Positions 12,627 through 12,912 of a stretch of 12,912 nt of DNA are shown piece after piece. Under the pieces are notes generated by a model, which saw only the letters and a program-made list of their open reading frames with translations, was not told the DNA's origin and did not search any database. This DNA comes from Agromyces sp. (GTDB lineage: Bacteria; Actinomycetota; Actinomycetes; Actinomycetales; Microbacteriaceae), in NCBI GenBank assembly GCA_031178025.1, contig JAPSJU010000037.1, forward strand, positions 1-12,912. Reading direction: 5' to 3'. Position 1 is the first letter of the stretch, and each line of letters begins with the position of its first letter. A program made the translations under genes and the position numbers.

Positions 12627-12677
12627 GTGATCCGGGCTCGACCCGAGGCCATGACCCATGAGGAAGGTGCATCGTGA
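12627..12677 (+). CDS. Putative leaderless upstream ORF (16 aa) coupled to scoA
   Basis: A GTG seven bases after a TAGCGT box opens a short frame encoding MIRARPEAMTHEEGAS. Its TGA (12675-12677) overlaps the scoA GTG start (12674-12676) as GTGA, the same arrangement as at the two coupled gene pairs in this window. Translation of the peptide would pass over the GAGGAAGG Shine-Dalgarno sequence of scoA and end on its start codon, which suits translational coupling or control. No run of a single amino acid is present, so classic attenuation by charged tRNA is not obvious. Whether it is translated is unknown; chance occurrence is quite possible at this length. Confidence 0.3.
   Translation: MIRARPEAMTHEEGAS
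12660..12667 (+). promoter_or_regulatory. Ribosome binding site of scoA
   Basis: GAGGAAGG lies six bases before the GTG at 12674. It supports that start and shows that scoA can be translated from a leadered mRNA. Confidence 0.65.
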
Positions 12678-12912
12678 CACTCGACAAGGTCGTCGGGTCC
12701 GCTCAGCAGGCGGTCGCCGACATCCCATCAGGAGCCAGCCTCGCCGTTGGCGGCTTCGGACTCTGCGGCATCCCGATGGTGCTCATCCAGGCGCTCCTCG
12801 AGACCGGAGTCGACGGCCTCTCGGTCGTGTCGAACAACTGCGGCGTCGACGACTGGGGACTCGGCGTGCTGCTGGCGCAACGACGCATCGCCAAGATGAC
12901 GTCATCGTACGT
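12674..12912 (+). CDS. scoA: 3-oxoacid CoA-transferase subunit A (5' part)
   Basis: The first 79 codons of a CoA-transferase alpha subunit are present; the gene runs off the window. Succinyl-CoA:3-ketoacid CoA-transferase activates acetoacetate to acetoacetyl-CoA in the cytoplasm, with ScoB as the partner subunit, expected just downstream. Visible are GGFGLCGIP (26-34) and SNNCGVDDWGLG (53-64), both hallmarks of the family I CoA-transferase A subunit. The GTG start has GAGGAAGG six bases upstream and overlaps the stop of a possible 16-codon upstream ORF. Together with Bdh and the divergent thiolase it makes a 3-hydroxybutyrate utilisation route. The use of succinyl-CoA as donor is inferred from the neighbours. 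Confidence 0.92.
   Translation, partial: MTLDKVVGSAQQAVADIPSGASLAVGGFGLCGIPMVLIQALLETGVDGLSVVSNNCGVDDWGLGVLLAQRRIAKMTSSY

Noticed and set aside
1..12912. Mobile elements, CRISPR arrays, tRNA/rRNA genes, riboswitches, defence or toxin-antitoxin modules
   Set aside because: I looked for transposase or integrase motifs, spaced direct repeats, tRNA-like clover-leaf ends and small paired genes, and found none. Apart from the AT-richer control region near 11770, composition looks uniform, with no sign of a recently acquired island.

Overview
The window is high-GC chromosomal DNA from an actinobacterium, most likely of the family Microbacteriaceae. The evidence is the strong G/C bias at third codon positions, frequent GTG starts, GTGA stop/start overlaps, TAnnnT -10 boxes sitting 6-9 nt in front of start codons (leaderless mRNAs), and a small lipoprotein of a kind I associate with actinobacteria. 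The family-level assignment is inference; no rRNA or tRNA gene is present. Coding density is very high and no gap exceeds 180 bp.

Layout. (1) 1-1061, plus strand: the end of one ABC permease and a complete second one, of the PotB/PotC polyamine-transporter type, overlapping by GTGA. (2) 1090-3461, minus strand, convergent with the permeases: gabT (4-aminobutyrate aminotransferase) followed by a type II L-asparaginase, also GTGA-coupled. With the transporter this looks like a small nitrogen-scavenging region (polyamine uptake, GABA and asparagine breakdown). (3) 3553-4029, plus: an OsmC-family peroxidase-like protein divergent from gabT. (4) 4037-5807, minus: a secreted lipoprotein with a lysozyme-like core, and PlsC (lysophosphatidate acyltransferase). 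(5) 5914-9051, plus: a degenerate Sfp-type phosphopantetheinyl-transferase homologue, dxr (MEP isoprenoid pathway) and rseP/rip1 (site-2 protease). (6) 9135-10421, minus: LtrA-family membrane protein, facing rseP across a cluster of strong hairpins. (7) 10494-12912: a ketone-body/3-hydroxybutyrate locus, with acetoacetyl-CoA thiolase (minus) divergent from 3-hydroxybutyrate dehydrogenase and the 5' part of scoA (plus).

The last group forms a nearly complete route: 3-hydroxybutyrate to acetoacetate (Bdh), to acetoacetyl-CoA (ScoA with a presumed ScoB beyond the window), to two acetyl-CoA (thiolase). The other genes are housekeeping or stand-alone.

I see no phage, IS, CRISPR, toxin-antitoxin or defence system. 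The most interesting signals are small: a 16-codon leaderless upstream ORF whose stop overlaps the scoA start; a full-length phosphopantetheinyl-transferase homologue that has lost most catalytic residues; a recurring -10-box-to-start-codon architecture that decides several gene starts; and hairpins that span or fill the gaps between convergent genes.
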